The translations under genes and the position numbers were made by a program. A model generated the notes under the pieces. That model did no database searches. It was not told the DNA's origin and worked only from the letters and a program-made list of their open reading frames with translations. 64,000 nucleotides of DNA from Thermaurantiacus tibetensis. GTDB taxonomy: Bacteria > Pseudomonadota > Alphaproteobacteria > Sphingomonadales > Sphingomonadaceae. Of this stretch, positions 25,246 through 32,807 are shown piece by piece. The stretch is taken from the NCBI RefSeq assembly GCF_015354055.1, contig NZ_JACHTM010000004.1, forward strand, positions 124,001 through 188,000, read 5' to 3'. Every line of letters starts with the position of its first letter. Positions within the stretch are counted from its first letter, which is position 1.

Positions 25246-25635
25246 ATGACCCCGCTCGAGACCGTCCGCCTGTTCCTCGCTCGCGTGAACGCGCTCGACC
25301 TCGACGGCGCCTGCGCGCTCCTTGCCGAGGACGTGGTCTACGACAACGTGCCGATGCCGACCGTCCATGGCCGGGCGGCCGCGCGCGCCTTCCTTGGCCA
25401 GCTTCCGGCAACCGCGATCGACTGGGAGACCCACGCGATCGCTGCGACGGGGGACGCCACGCGCGGCACCGTGCTGACCGAACGGACCGACCGCTTCACC
25501 CTCGCCGACGGGCGGACGCTTGCCATCAGGGTGATGGGCGCCTTTGACGTCGCCGATGGCAGCATCACCGCCTGGCGCGACTATTTCGACCTTGGCCAGT
25601 TCATGGCGCAGATGGCCCCCTCTCCTTCGGCCTAG
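25246..25635 (+). CDS. Limonene-1,2-epoxide hydrolase-like / SnoaL-type protein
   Basis: A 129-residue protein with the compact NTF2-like fold of limonene-1,2-epoxide hydrolase: VVYDNVPMPTVHGR (Asn after Tyr-Asp), TERTDRF, and the closing FDVADGSITAWRDYFDL. The Asp/Arg/Asp arrangement of the LEH active site appears to be present (D near 31, R near 81, D near 110). An epoxide substrate formed by a nearby P450 would fit, but this is inference. Confidence 0.7.
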   Translation: MTPLETVRLFLARVNALDLDGACALLAEDVVYDNVPMPTVHGRAAARAFLGQLPATAIDWETHAIAATGDATRGTVLTERTDRFTLADGRTLAIRVMGAFDVADGSITAWRDYFDLGQFMAQMAPSPSA

Positions 25636-25689
25636 CCTGTTGCTTTTGCGCGGCGGGCGCGCGGCAGCGACGGCGCTAGATTGGGGGCC

Positions 25690-26958
25690 ATGAGCGACGC
25701 GTCCGCCCTCTCCCGACACCCCTTCGCGCCCGAGGTCCTCGTCGACCCCTGGGACTTCTACGCCGAGGTCCACGCCAAGTGCCCGGTCTTCCAGGTGCCC
25801 GGCACCCCCATCACCTACGTCGCGAGCTACGACGCCCTCGTCGACGTGCTGGGGCGCGTGGAGGACTTCTCCAACGACTTCGGGGATGCGCTTTCGGGCG
25901 CGCGGGCGAACGACCCGGAGGTGAAGGCCATCCTCGACACCGGCTGGCCGGCGGTCGACACGCTCCTGACCGCCGATCCCCCCGTCCACACCCGGTTCCG
26001 CAAGCTCGTCAACCTCGCCTTCTCGATGAAGCGGGTGGACGCCATCGAATCGAAGATCCGCGCGATTGCCGTGCGGCTCATCGAGAACATGCTCGCCAAG
26101 GCCGAGGCGGGCGAGCCGGTCGACTTCGTCGCCGATTTCGCCGTGCCGCTGCCGGTGGCCGTCATCGCCTCCGAGATCGGGATGGACAGCTCGACCGATG
26201 TGGCCACCGTCAAGCGCTGGTCGGATGCCTTCGCCGACCGGCTGGGGCAGATGATCCCGCGCGAGCGCGAGCTCGAGTGCGCGCGCGAGGTGGTGGAATA
26301 CCAGCACCATGCCAAGACTCTCATCGACCAGCGCCGCGCGAACCCCACCGACGACCTTCTGAACGACCTCGTCCACGCCTCGGTCGACGGCGAGAATCCG
26401 CTCTCCGACGCCGAGATCATGTCGATCCTCCAGCAGCTGATGGTGGCCGGCAACGAGACCACCACCTCGACGCTCGCCGGCGGGCTCGTCATGCTGATCG
26501 AGAACCCCGGCGAACTGGCGAAGGTCCGCGCCGACCGCAGCCTCATTCCGAACATGGTCGAGGAGATGCTCCGGCTCGAGAGCCCCACCTCGGGCCTCTT
26601 CCGCATCGTCAGGCGCGACACCGAGGTGGCAGGCGTTCCGGTGAAAGCCGGAACCATGCTGATGGCGCGCTTCGCCGCTGCCAACCGCGACCCCACCCGC
26701 TACCCCGACCCGGACCGGTTCGACGTCACCCGGCCGAACGCGAAGACCCACCTCGCCTTCGGGCGCGGCATTCACATGTGCGTCGGCAACATGCTCTCGC
26801 GCCGCGAGCTGGTCGTCGCCTTCCAGGAGCTGCTCGACCGGGTGGAGTCCTTCGCCCTCGCCCCCGGCGCGGTGCCCGTGGTCAAGCCCAACATGTTCCT
26901 GCGCGGCATCTCCTCGCTTCCCGTCGTGCTGCGGCGCAAGGCGATGGTGCCGGCATGA
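25690..26958 (+). CDS. Cytochrome P450 monooxygenase
   Basis: A 422-residue P450 with the I-helix AGNETTTSTL, ExxR in EEMLRLESP and the heme loop FGRGIHMCVGNMLSRRE (Cys near residue 364). The ATG at 25690 is preceded by a CTAGAT hexamer 8 bases away and no good ribosome site. It heads the coupled set P450 - acyl-CoA dehydrogenase - DUF35 - thiolase, all overlapping by 1 or 4 bases. That arrangement recalls sterol and terpenoid side-chain degradation clusters. Confidence 0.92.
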   Translation: MSDASALSRHPFAPEVLVDPWDFYAEVHAKCPVFQVPGTPITYVASYDALVDVLGRVEDFSNDFGDALSGARANDPEVKAILDTGWPAVDTLLTADPPVHTRFRKLVNLAFSMKRVDAIESKIRAIAVRLIENMLAKAEAGEPVDFVADFAVPLPVAVIASEIGMDSSTDVATVKRWSDAFADRLGQMIPRERELECAREVVEYQHHAKTLIDQRRANPTDDLLNDLVHASVDGENPLSDAEIMSILQQLMVAGNETTTSTLAGGLVMLIENPGELAKVRADRSLIPNMVEEMLRLESPTSGLFRIVRRDTEVAGVPVKAGTMLMARFAAANRDPTRYPDPDRFDVTRPNAKTHLAFGRGIHMCVGNMLSRRELVVAFQELLDRVESFALAPGAVPVVKPNMFLRGISSLPVVLRRKAMVPA

Positions 26959-28049
26959 ACTTCGACTTCTCCGAGGAACAGCTGCTCCTGCGCGAGACGG
27001 TGGCGCGCTGGTGCGCCGGCCGGCACGGGCTCGACACTGCGAAGCGGCGCGAGGCGCGCCGCCATCCGGGCGGGTTCGACCGGGCCGCCTGGCGCGAGCT
27101 TGCCGAGCTTGGCGTCCTTGCCCTGCCCTTCGCTGCCGAGGCCGGGGGCCTCGGCGGCGGGCCGGTCGAGATCTTCGCGGTCGCCGAGCCGCTCGGCGCC
27201 GGGCTTGCCACCGAGCCCTTCACCGAGTCGCTCGTCATGGCGGGCACGCTGCTCGAGGCCGCGGGCGAAGGTCCGGGCCGGGCGGCGCTCGCCCGGGTGA
27301 TCGCCGGCGAGGCCGTGCCTGCCGCCGCGCTTGGCGAGCGCGCCGGCCGCTACAACCTTCACCATGTCGAGACCCGCGCCCGGGCAGATGGCGGCGGCTG
27401 GCGGCTGTCGGGCGCCAAGTCCGCCGTGTGGCAGGGGGGCGCGGCCGACCTCCTCGTGGTCTCGGCGCGCGTCTCGGGCGATGCGCGCGACGCCGGCGGG
27501 CTCGGGCTCTTCCTCGTCGAGGCGGACGCGGCCGAGCGCCGCCCCTGGGTCGCCGCCGACGGCAGCCTGGCGGCAGAAGTGGCCTTCCGCGACACGCCCG
27601 CCACCTTCCTCGAGTGCGACGCGACCGACGCGCTCGAGACCGCGCTCGACCGCACCTGGCTTGCCGCCTCGGCCGAGATGCTGGGCGTTGCCTCCATGCT
27701 CTTCGAGCAGACGCTCGCCTATGTGAAGACGCGCGTGCAGTTCGGCCAGCCGATCGGCCGGTTCCAGGCCATCCAGCACCGCATGGTGGACTGCTACGCG
27801 GCGCTCGAGCAGGGCCGCTCGATGGTGTGCCGCGCGGCGGCCAAAGGAGACACGGCCGCGATTGCCGCCGCGCGCGCCTATCTTGCCGAAGCCGCGATCG
27901 CCATTGCCCACGAGGCGGTACAGTTCCACGGCGGCATGGGCGTGACCGACGAGCTCATCATCGGCCATGGCCTGAAGCGCATCCAGATGCTCGCCCGCCT
28001 CCACGGCGACCAGGGGGTCGCAGCCGCCCGCTACGCGGAGGCCGCGTGA
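26955..28049 (+). CDS. Acyl-CoA dehydrogenase
   Basis: A 364-residue flavoprotein of the ACAD fold: MNFDFSEEQLLLRETVARW at the N-terminus, the C-terminal four-helix bundle with VKTRVQFGQPIGRFQAIQHR, and VQFHGGMGVTDE near the end. It is somewhat short and Ala-rich in the middle domain, like one half of the heteromeric steroid-type ACADs (ChsE1/E2), which need a partner; the gene at 31345 is a candidate. It overlaps the P450 stop in ATGA. Confidence 0.88.
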   Translation: MNFDFSEEQLLLRETVARWCAGRHGLDTAKRREARRHPGGFDRAAWRELAELGVLALPFAAEAGGLGGGPVEIFAVAEPLGAGLATEPFTESLVMAGTLLEAAGEGPGRAALARVIAGEAVPAAALGERAGRYNLHHVETRARADGGGWRLSGAKSAVWQGGAADLLVVSARVSGDARDAGGLGLFLVEADAAERRPWVAADGSLAAEVAFRDTPATFLECDATDALETALDRTWLAASAEMLGVASMLFEQTLAYVKTRVQFGQPIGRFQAIQHRMVDCYAALEQGRSMVCRAAAKGDTAAIAAARAYLAEAAIAIAHEAVQFHGGMGVTDELIIGHGLKRIQMLARLHGDQGVAAARYAEAA

Positions 28050-28465
28050 TGGCAGAGGCTGCCACCCTCCCGCCGATTGCGGAAGGCCTGTTCGAGCTGG
28101 GCCCGCCACCCGCGCTCATCGGCGGCCGCGAGCGGGCGACCGGCCGCATCGTCTTTCCCTGCCCGGCCGACCGCGAGCGGTTCGAACCCGTCCGCCTGCC
28201 GCGCGAGGGCCGGATCTGGAGCTGGACGGTGCAGCGCTTCCCGCCCAAGTCCCCGCCCTATGCGGGGCCGGTCGAGACGCCCTTCCGCCCCTTCGCGCTC
28301 GGCTATGTCGAGCTGCCCGGCGCAGTCATCGTCGAGAGCCGGCTCGACGGCTTTGCCTTTGACGAACTCAAGGTCGGCCTGCCGTGCGCGCTCAGGCTCG
28401 TGCCCTTCGCTGGCCGCCTCACCTACGCCTTCGGACCCCTGGACGAGGAGGAGGACCCGAAATGA
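28049..28465 (+). CDS. DUF35 OB-fold protein, partner of thiolase
   Basis: A 138-residue DUF35-type protein: an N-terminal region where a rubredoxin-like zinc ribbon normally sits (residues 24-45), then an OB-fold (WSWTVQRFPPKSPPY ... FALGYVELPG). Only one cysteine (in FPCPAD) remains of the usual four zinc ligands. DUF35 proteins bind acyl-CoA and form complexes with thiolase-fold enzymes such as the Ltp2 aldolase. It is coupled on both sides (TGATG with the ACAD, ATGA with the thiolase). Confidence 0.82.
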   Translation: MAEAATLPPIAEGLFELGPPPALIGGRERATGRIVFPCPADRERFEPVRLPREGRIWSWTVQRFPPKSPPYAGPVETPFRPFALGYVELPGAVIVESRLDGFAFDELKVGLPCALRLVPFAGRLTYAFGPLDEEEDPK

Positions 28466-29604
28466 CGGACGTGGCCATCATCGGCGCAGGCATCCACCGC
28501 TTCGGACGCACCGACGGAGTCTCGGGCCTCCAGCAGGGCGTCATCGCCGCGCGCGCGGCGCTTGCCGATGCAGGAGTGGCCTGGGAGGACATCCGCATCG
28601 CCTTCGGCGGCTCGGCGGCCGGAGGCAATGCCGACACGATGGTCGCCGAGCTGGGCCTGACCGGCCTTCCCTTCCTGAACGTCGCCAACGGCTGCGCGAC
28701 CGGCGGCTCGGCGCTCTATTCGGCCGCCAACGCCATCCGGGCCGGCGAGGCCGACCTCGCGCTCGTCGTCGGCTTCGACAAGCACCCGCGCGGCAGCTTC
28801 AACCCCGAGCCCGCCGACTGGGGCCTGCCCGCCTGGTACGGCGAGACGGGGATGATGCTCACCACCCAGTTCTTCGCACTCAAGCTCCGCCGCTACATGG
28901 AGACCTACGGCATCACCCCGATCACGCTCGGCCGGGTGGCCGAGAAGGCCTTCGCCAACGGTGCGCTGGCGCCGCACGCCTGGCGGCGCGAGCCGGTCGA
29001 CCTCGAGACCATCATGATGAGCCAGATGGTGAACGACCCGCTCACCAAGTACATGTTCTGCTCGCCCTCGGAAGGCGCGGTGGCGCTGGTGCTCGCCTCG
29101 GCGGCAAAGGCCCGCGAACTCGGCGCCACGCCCGTCTGGGTGAAGGCGGCCGTCGTCCGCACCCGGCCGCCGGGCAGCTTCGAGGTCTTCTCGCCCTCGC
29201 TCGACCTCGAGCGCGGCCCCTCGCCCACCGTGCTTGCCAGCCGCGCCGCCTTCGAGGTGGCCGGCATCGGCCCCGAGGACGTGGACGTCGCCCAGCTCCA
29301 GGACACGGAGAGTGGCGCCGAGATCATGCACATGGCCGAGAACGGCTTCTGCGCCGACGGCGAGCAGGAGGCGTGGCTCGCCGAAGGCCGCACCCGGATC
29401 GGCGGCACGCTCCCCGTCAACACCGACGGCGGCTGCCTCGCCTGCGGCGAGCCGATCGGCGCCTCGGGCCTGCGCCAGGTCTACGAGAACGTGATGCAGC
29501 TCCGGGGCACGGCCGGCGCCCGGCAGGTGGAGGGCGCGCGCGTCGCCTACAGCCATGTCTATGGCGCCCCCGGCCTCTCGGCCGTCACCATCCTCGCCAG
29601 CTGA
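28462..29604 (+). CDS. Thiolase-fold protein (SCP-x/Ltp2-like)
   Basis: A 380-residue thiolase-superfamily enzyme with the nucleophile-type Cys78 in NGCATGG. In the C-terminal half the usual GHP of the catalytic histidine loop reads GEP (NTDGGCLACGEPIGASG), and the other usual His/Tyr site reads QDTESG. This subfamily, found with DUF35 partners, may act as a lyase or retro-aldolase on a branched CoA thioester rather than as a true thiolase. The reaction is inferred from context only. Confidence 0.85.
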   Translation: MTDVAIIGAGIHRFGRTDGVSGLQQGVIAARAALADAGVAWEDIRIAFGGSAAGGNADTMVAELGLTGLPFLNVANGCATGGSALYSAANAIRAGEADLALVVGFDKHPRGSFNPEPADWGLPAWYGETGMMLTTQFFALKLRRYMETYGITPITLGRVAEKAFANGALAPHAWRREPVDLETIMMSQMVNDPLTKYMFCSPSEGAVALVLASAAKARELGATPVWVKAAVVRTRPPGSFEVFSPSLDLERGPSPTVLASRAAFEVAGIGPEDVDVAQLQDTESGAEIMHMAENGFCADGEQEAWLAEGRTRIGGTLPVNTDGGCLACGEPIGASGLRQVYENVMQLRGTAGARQVEGARVAYSHVYGAPGLSAVTILAS

Positions 29605-29674
29605 AGGCGCGCGCCGCAGCGGGCAGGCCGGCTGGGCGTGCTACCGGGCGCGGCGAGGCCGGGCAGACAGGACC

Positions 29675-29746
29675 GGCGGGACAGGCACGGCAGGCGGGAC
29701 AGGCACGGCAGGCGGGACAGGCACGGCAGGCGGGGCAGGCCGGGCA
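29675..29746. repeat. 18-bp tandem repeat, three perfect and one imperfect copy
   Basis: The unit GGCGGGACAGGCACGGCA occurs at 29675, 29693 and 29711, with a fourth diverged copy at 29729-29746. It fills the spacer between the thiolase and the next SDR and ends just before the GGAGAGGAGGGGAGG leader of that gene. Confidence 0.92.
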
Positions 29747-29763
29747 GGGAGAGGAGGGGAGGC

Positions 29764-30531
29764 ATGGGACTGCTTGACGGGGACGTCGCGCTGGTGACGG
29801 GTGCGGCCGGCGGCATCGGTCTCGCGACCGCCCGGCGCTTCCTCGAGGAAGGCGCGCGCGTCGCCATCGCCGACATCGACTCCGCCCGCCTTGCCGGCGC
29901 GGTCGAGACGCTCCGCGCGGACGTGCTCGGCGTGCCGCTCGACGTCACCTCGCGCGCAAGCTGGAAGGCCGCAGTGGAGGCCGTCCTCGAACGGTTCGGA
30001 ACCCTCACCCTCCTCGTCAACGGCGCCGGCATTTCCGAGCCCGCCGACATCGAGACGCTTTCCGACGACGCGTGGGACCGGCACCTCGCCATCAACCTCT
30101 CGGGCGTCATGTACGGCATGCAGGCGGCCGTGCCGGCCATGAAGGCGAGCGGCCGGCCCTGCGCCATTGTCAACGTCGCCTCCATGCTCTCGATGCGCCC
30201 CGGCGCCATCTTCGCCGCCTATTGCGCGTCGAAGTCGGGCATGGTGGCGCTGTCCCAGTCGGCCGCGCTCCATTTCGCCCGCGCAGGGCTGCCCATCCGC
30301 GTCAACACGGTGCACCCGGGCGCCATCCGGACGCCCATGTACGAGCGCTACCTCGCCATGGCCGAGGACCGCGAGGCCGCCGAGGCCGGCTTCGCCGCCA
30401 CCCACCCCATGGGCCGCGTCGGCGAGGCGCACGAGGTGGCCGAGGCGATCCTGTTCCTCGCAAGCCCGAAGGCGAGCTTCACGACGGGCGCCCAGCTGCC
30501 GGTGGACGGCGGCGGCCACATCCGGGACTAG
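29764..30531 (+). CDS. Short-chain dehydrogenase/reductase
   Basis: A 255-residue classical SDR with TGAAGGIG, an Asp pair in IADIDSA (NAD preference), NGAG in place of NNAG, Ser in NVASMLS, and YCASK. The purine-rich leader with GGAGG sits directly upstream. It starts the next unit of the catabolic block (SDR, ThuA, ACAD). Confidence 0.88.
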   Translation: MGLLDGDVALVTGAAGGIGLATARRFLEEGARVAIADIDSARLAGAVETLRADVLGVPLDVTSRASWKAAVEAVLERFGTLTLLVNGAGISEPADIETLSDDAWDRHLAINLSGVMYGMQAAVPAMKASGRPCAIVNVASMLSMRPGAIFAAYCASKSGMVALSQSAALHFARAGLPIRVNTVHPGAIRTPMYERYLAMAEDREAAEAGFAATHPMGRVGEAHEVAEAILFLASPKASFTTGAQLPVDGGGHIRD

Positions 30532-30589
30532 CCGCGAGGGGCGGGAGCGGGATGGCAGGGCGGCCGAGCGGGAGCGGAGGGAGGACGGC

Positions 30590-31345
30590 ATGGCCGATGC
30601 AGACGAAGGGCCCATCCAGGTCCACCTGGTGGCGGGGGGCAAGTATCACGACATCGACTACGCCCGGCTCGAGCTCCTGAAGCTGTTCGCGACCGAGCCC
30701 CGCATCCGCGCCAGCGTCGACAGCGACTACCGCAACACCGCGCGGCTCGCCGAGTGCCGGCTCCTCGTCACCTACACCTGCGACCTCATGCCGACACCCG
30801 CGGAGGCCGCCGCGATCCGCGCCTGGCTCGAGGCCGGCGGGCGCTGGCTCGCGCTCCACGGCACCAACTCGATCCTGCGCTTCCTCGAGGACGGCCGGGT
30901 CGACAGCCCGGCCGAGCGCGACGACGTGATGGCGCTGCTGGGGACGCAATTTGTCGCACACCCGCCCATCGGCCCGTTCACGGTGAGGGTCCGGAAGCCC
31001 GAAGACCCGCTGGTGGCCGGCGAGCGCGACTTCGAAGTGATTGACGAACTGTATCTTTCCCGGACGCTTTCGCCGCTCGACGTGCTGCTCGACGCCACGT
31101 TCACCGGCGAGGCGACCGGCTTCGTCGAGGCCAACTGGCAGGATGCGGAGGTGCCCATCCTCTACCGCTGCCGGCACGGAAAGGGGGCAGTGCTCTACTT
31201 CACGCTGGGGCACTGCCGGGGCCATTATGACGTCGCGGCCCTCGTGCCGTTCTGGACTCACCCGGAGCGCTGCGCGTGGAACTACCCGGTCTACCACCGG
31301 ATCCTCGCGCGGTGCCTCGCCTGGGGACTTGGAAGGATCGACTGA
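30590..31345 (+). CDS. ThuA-like domain protein
   Basis: A 251-residue protein of the ThuA/class I glutamine amidotransferase-like fold. It opens with HLVAGGKYHDIDYAR, has a LLVTYTCDLMPTPAEAAAIR flavodoxin-type strand, GGRWLALHG, and an HCRGHYD segment. ThuA proteins are linked to trehalose and other sugar metabolism, but several occur in terpenoid and lignan-type catabolic clusters with no known reaction. GGAGGGAGGA precedes the start. It is coupled by TGATG to the ACAD gene. Confidence 0.75.
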   Translation: MADADEGPIQVHLVAGGKYHDIDYARLELLKLFATEPRIRASVDSDYRNTARLAECRLLVTYTCDLMPTPAEAAAIRAWLEAGGRWLALHGTNSILRFLEDGRVDSPAERDDVMALLGTQFVAHPPIGPFTVRVRKPEDPLVAGERDFEVIDELYLSRTLSPLDVLLDATFTGEATGFVEANWQDAEVPILYRCRHGKGAVLYFTLGHCRGHYDVAALVPFWTHPERCAWNYPVYHRILARCLAWGLGRID

Positions 31346-32553
31346 TGGACATGGAGCTTTCGGCCGAGGAACTCGCCTTCCGCGACGAGGTGCGCGCCTT
31401 CCTTGCCGAGGCGCTGCCCGAGCATGTGCGCGAGGGCGCGCGCAACACGCCGTCCGTCTTCGTCGAGCCCGACATCGGCGACGAGTGGCACCGGGCGCTC
31501 CACGCCAAGGGCTGGGTCGCCTACCACTGGCCGAAGGAGCACGGCGGCACCGGCTGGACTCCGGTCCAGCGCTACATCTTCGAGAAGGAGTGCGCGCTCG
31601 CGGATGCGCCGGCCCTCTCCGTCCTCGGCCTCAAGCTCATCGGCCCGGTGCTCTGCCGCTACGGCACGCCCGAACAGCAGGCGCGATTCCTCCCCCGCAT
31701 CCGCGATGCCTCCGAGAAGTGGTGCCAGGGCTATTCCGAGCCGGGCGCCGGCTCCGACCTCGCCTCGCTAAAGACCCGCGCCGAGCGCCGGGGCGACCGC
31801 TACGTCATCAACGGCACCAAGATCTGGACCACCCACGCCCACTACGCCGACTGGATGTTCTGCCTCGCCCGCACCGACCCTGAGGCAAAGCCTCAGGCGG
31901 GCATCAGCTTCCTTCTCGTGCCCATGCGCCAGAAGGGCATCTCGATCCGCCCGATCGTGACCCATGCGGGCGACCACGAGGTGAACCAGGTGTTTCTCGA
32001 CGACGCCGAGACCTCGGTCGACTGCCTCGTGGGGCAGGAAGGCCAGGGCTGGGAGATCGCGAAGTTCCTGCTTGAGAACGAGCGGGGCGGAAGCTGCGCC
32101 GCGCCCCGCCTTCTTGCCGACATCGCCCGGCTGCGCGCAGCGGCCGATGCCGAGCCCTCGGGCGTCAACGGGGCGCTCGGCCACCAGCCCTCGATCGAGG
32201 CCCGGCTCGTCCGCCTCGAGCTCGAGGCCCTCGCGCTCGAGACGACCGAGCTCCGCATCCTCGCCGATCTCGCGAAGGGCCGGCGGCCCGGGCCGCAGAC
32301 CTCGCTCGTCAAGCTGATCGCCTCGAACCTCCGGCAACGGATCGACGAGCTTGCCGTCGACATCTTTGGCCCGCTCGGGCTCCAGCTCCCGCCCGAGCGG
32401 CCGCTCTACGGCAACAGCGCGCCCGAGCCGGTGGGCAGCCGCGAGGCCCAGCTCGCCATGCCTACCTACCTCAACGGCCGGGCCTGGACCATCTTTGGTG
32501 GCTCGAACGAAGTGCAGAAAGGCATCATCGCCAAGCAGGTGCTCGGGCTCTAG
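31345..32553 (+). CDS. Acyl-CoA dehydrogenase
   Basis: A 402-residue ACAD with complete family features: WCQGYSEPGAGSDLASL in the FAD/substrate-binding domain, KIWTTHAHYADWMF, and the C-terminal WTIFGGSNEVQKGIIAK. It is longer than the ACAD at 26955, and the two together may form the alpha2beta2-type enzyme used on bulky CoA thioesters, or act on successive intermediates. It starts in TGATG with the ThuA-like stop. Confidence 0.9.
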   Translation: MDMELSAEELAFRDEVRAFLAEALPEHVREGARNTPSVFVEPDIGDEWHRALHAKGWVAYHWPKEHGGTGWTPVQRYIFEKECALADAPALSVLGLKLIGPVLCRYGTPEQQARFLPRIRDASEKWCQGYSEPGAGSDLASLKTRAERRGDRYVINGTKIWTTHAHYADWMFCLARTDPEAKPQAGISFLLVPMRQKGISIRPIVTHAGDHEVNQVFLDDAETSVDCLVGQEGQGWEIAKFLLENERGGSCAAPRLLADIARLRAAADAEPSGVNGALGHQPSIEARLVRLELEALALETTELRILADLAKGRRPGPQTSLVKLIASNLRQRIDELAVDIFGPLGLQLPPERPLYGNSAPEPVGSREAQLAMPTYLNGRAWTIFGGSNEVQKGIIAKQVLGL

Positions 32554-32743
32554 CGCCTGAGCGGGGGGGCGGAGGAGCGCAGGGGAGCGGGGCGCCGGCC
32601 GGCAGGGCAGGCCGGGGCGAAGCCGCGACCGATGGCCCCGGGCGGGGCGCAGGAGCGGGCGGGAGGCGCAAACCTGCACGCACCCCGGGATTGGTGCGGC
32701 GCGGGCGCAACAGCTGCGGCGCGGCTGCCGCGCTGCCGCGAAC

Positions 32744-32755
32744 TTGTCTGGACAA
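32744..32755. promoter_or_regulatory. TTGTC-TG-GACAA dyad upstream of TonB receptor
   Basis: A 5-2-5 inverted repeat 53 bases before the receptor ATG. A related sequence, TTGTCCGGACAT, lies at the start of the MmgE gene at 57157. FCD-type GntR operators often have a TNGT...ACNA form, but no such regulator is seen here. The rest of the 254-base spacer 32554-32807 is G/C-rich and without genes. Confidence 0.3.
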
Positions 32756-32807
32756 ATCCCCCGGGCCTGGAGCAGTCTGCGCGGCCGATACGGAAGGAAA
32801 CCCCGGG

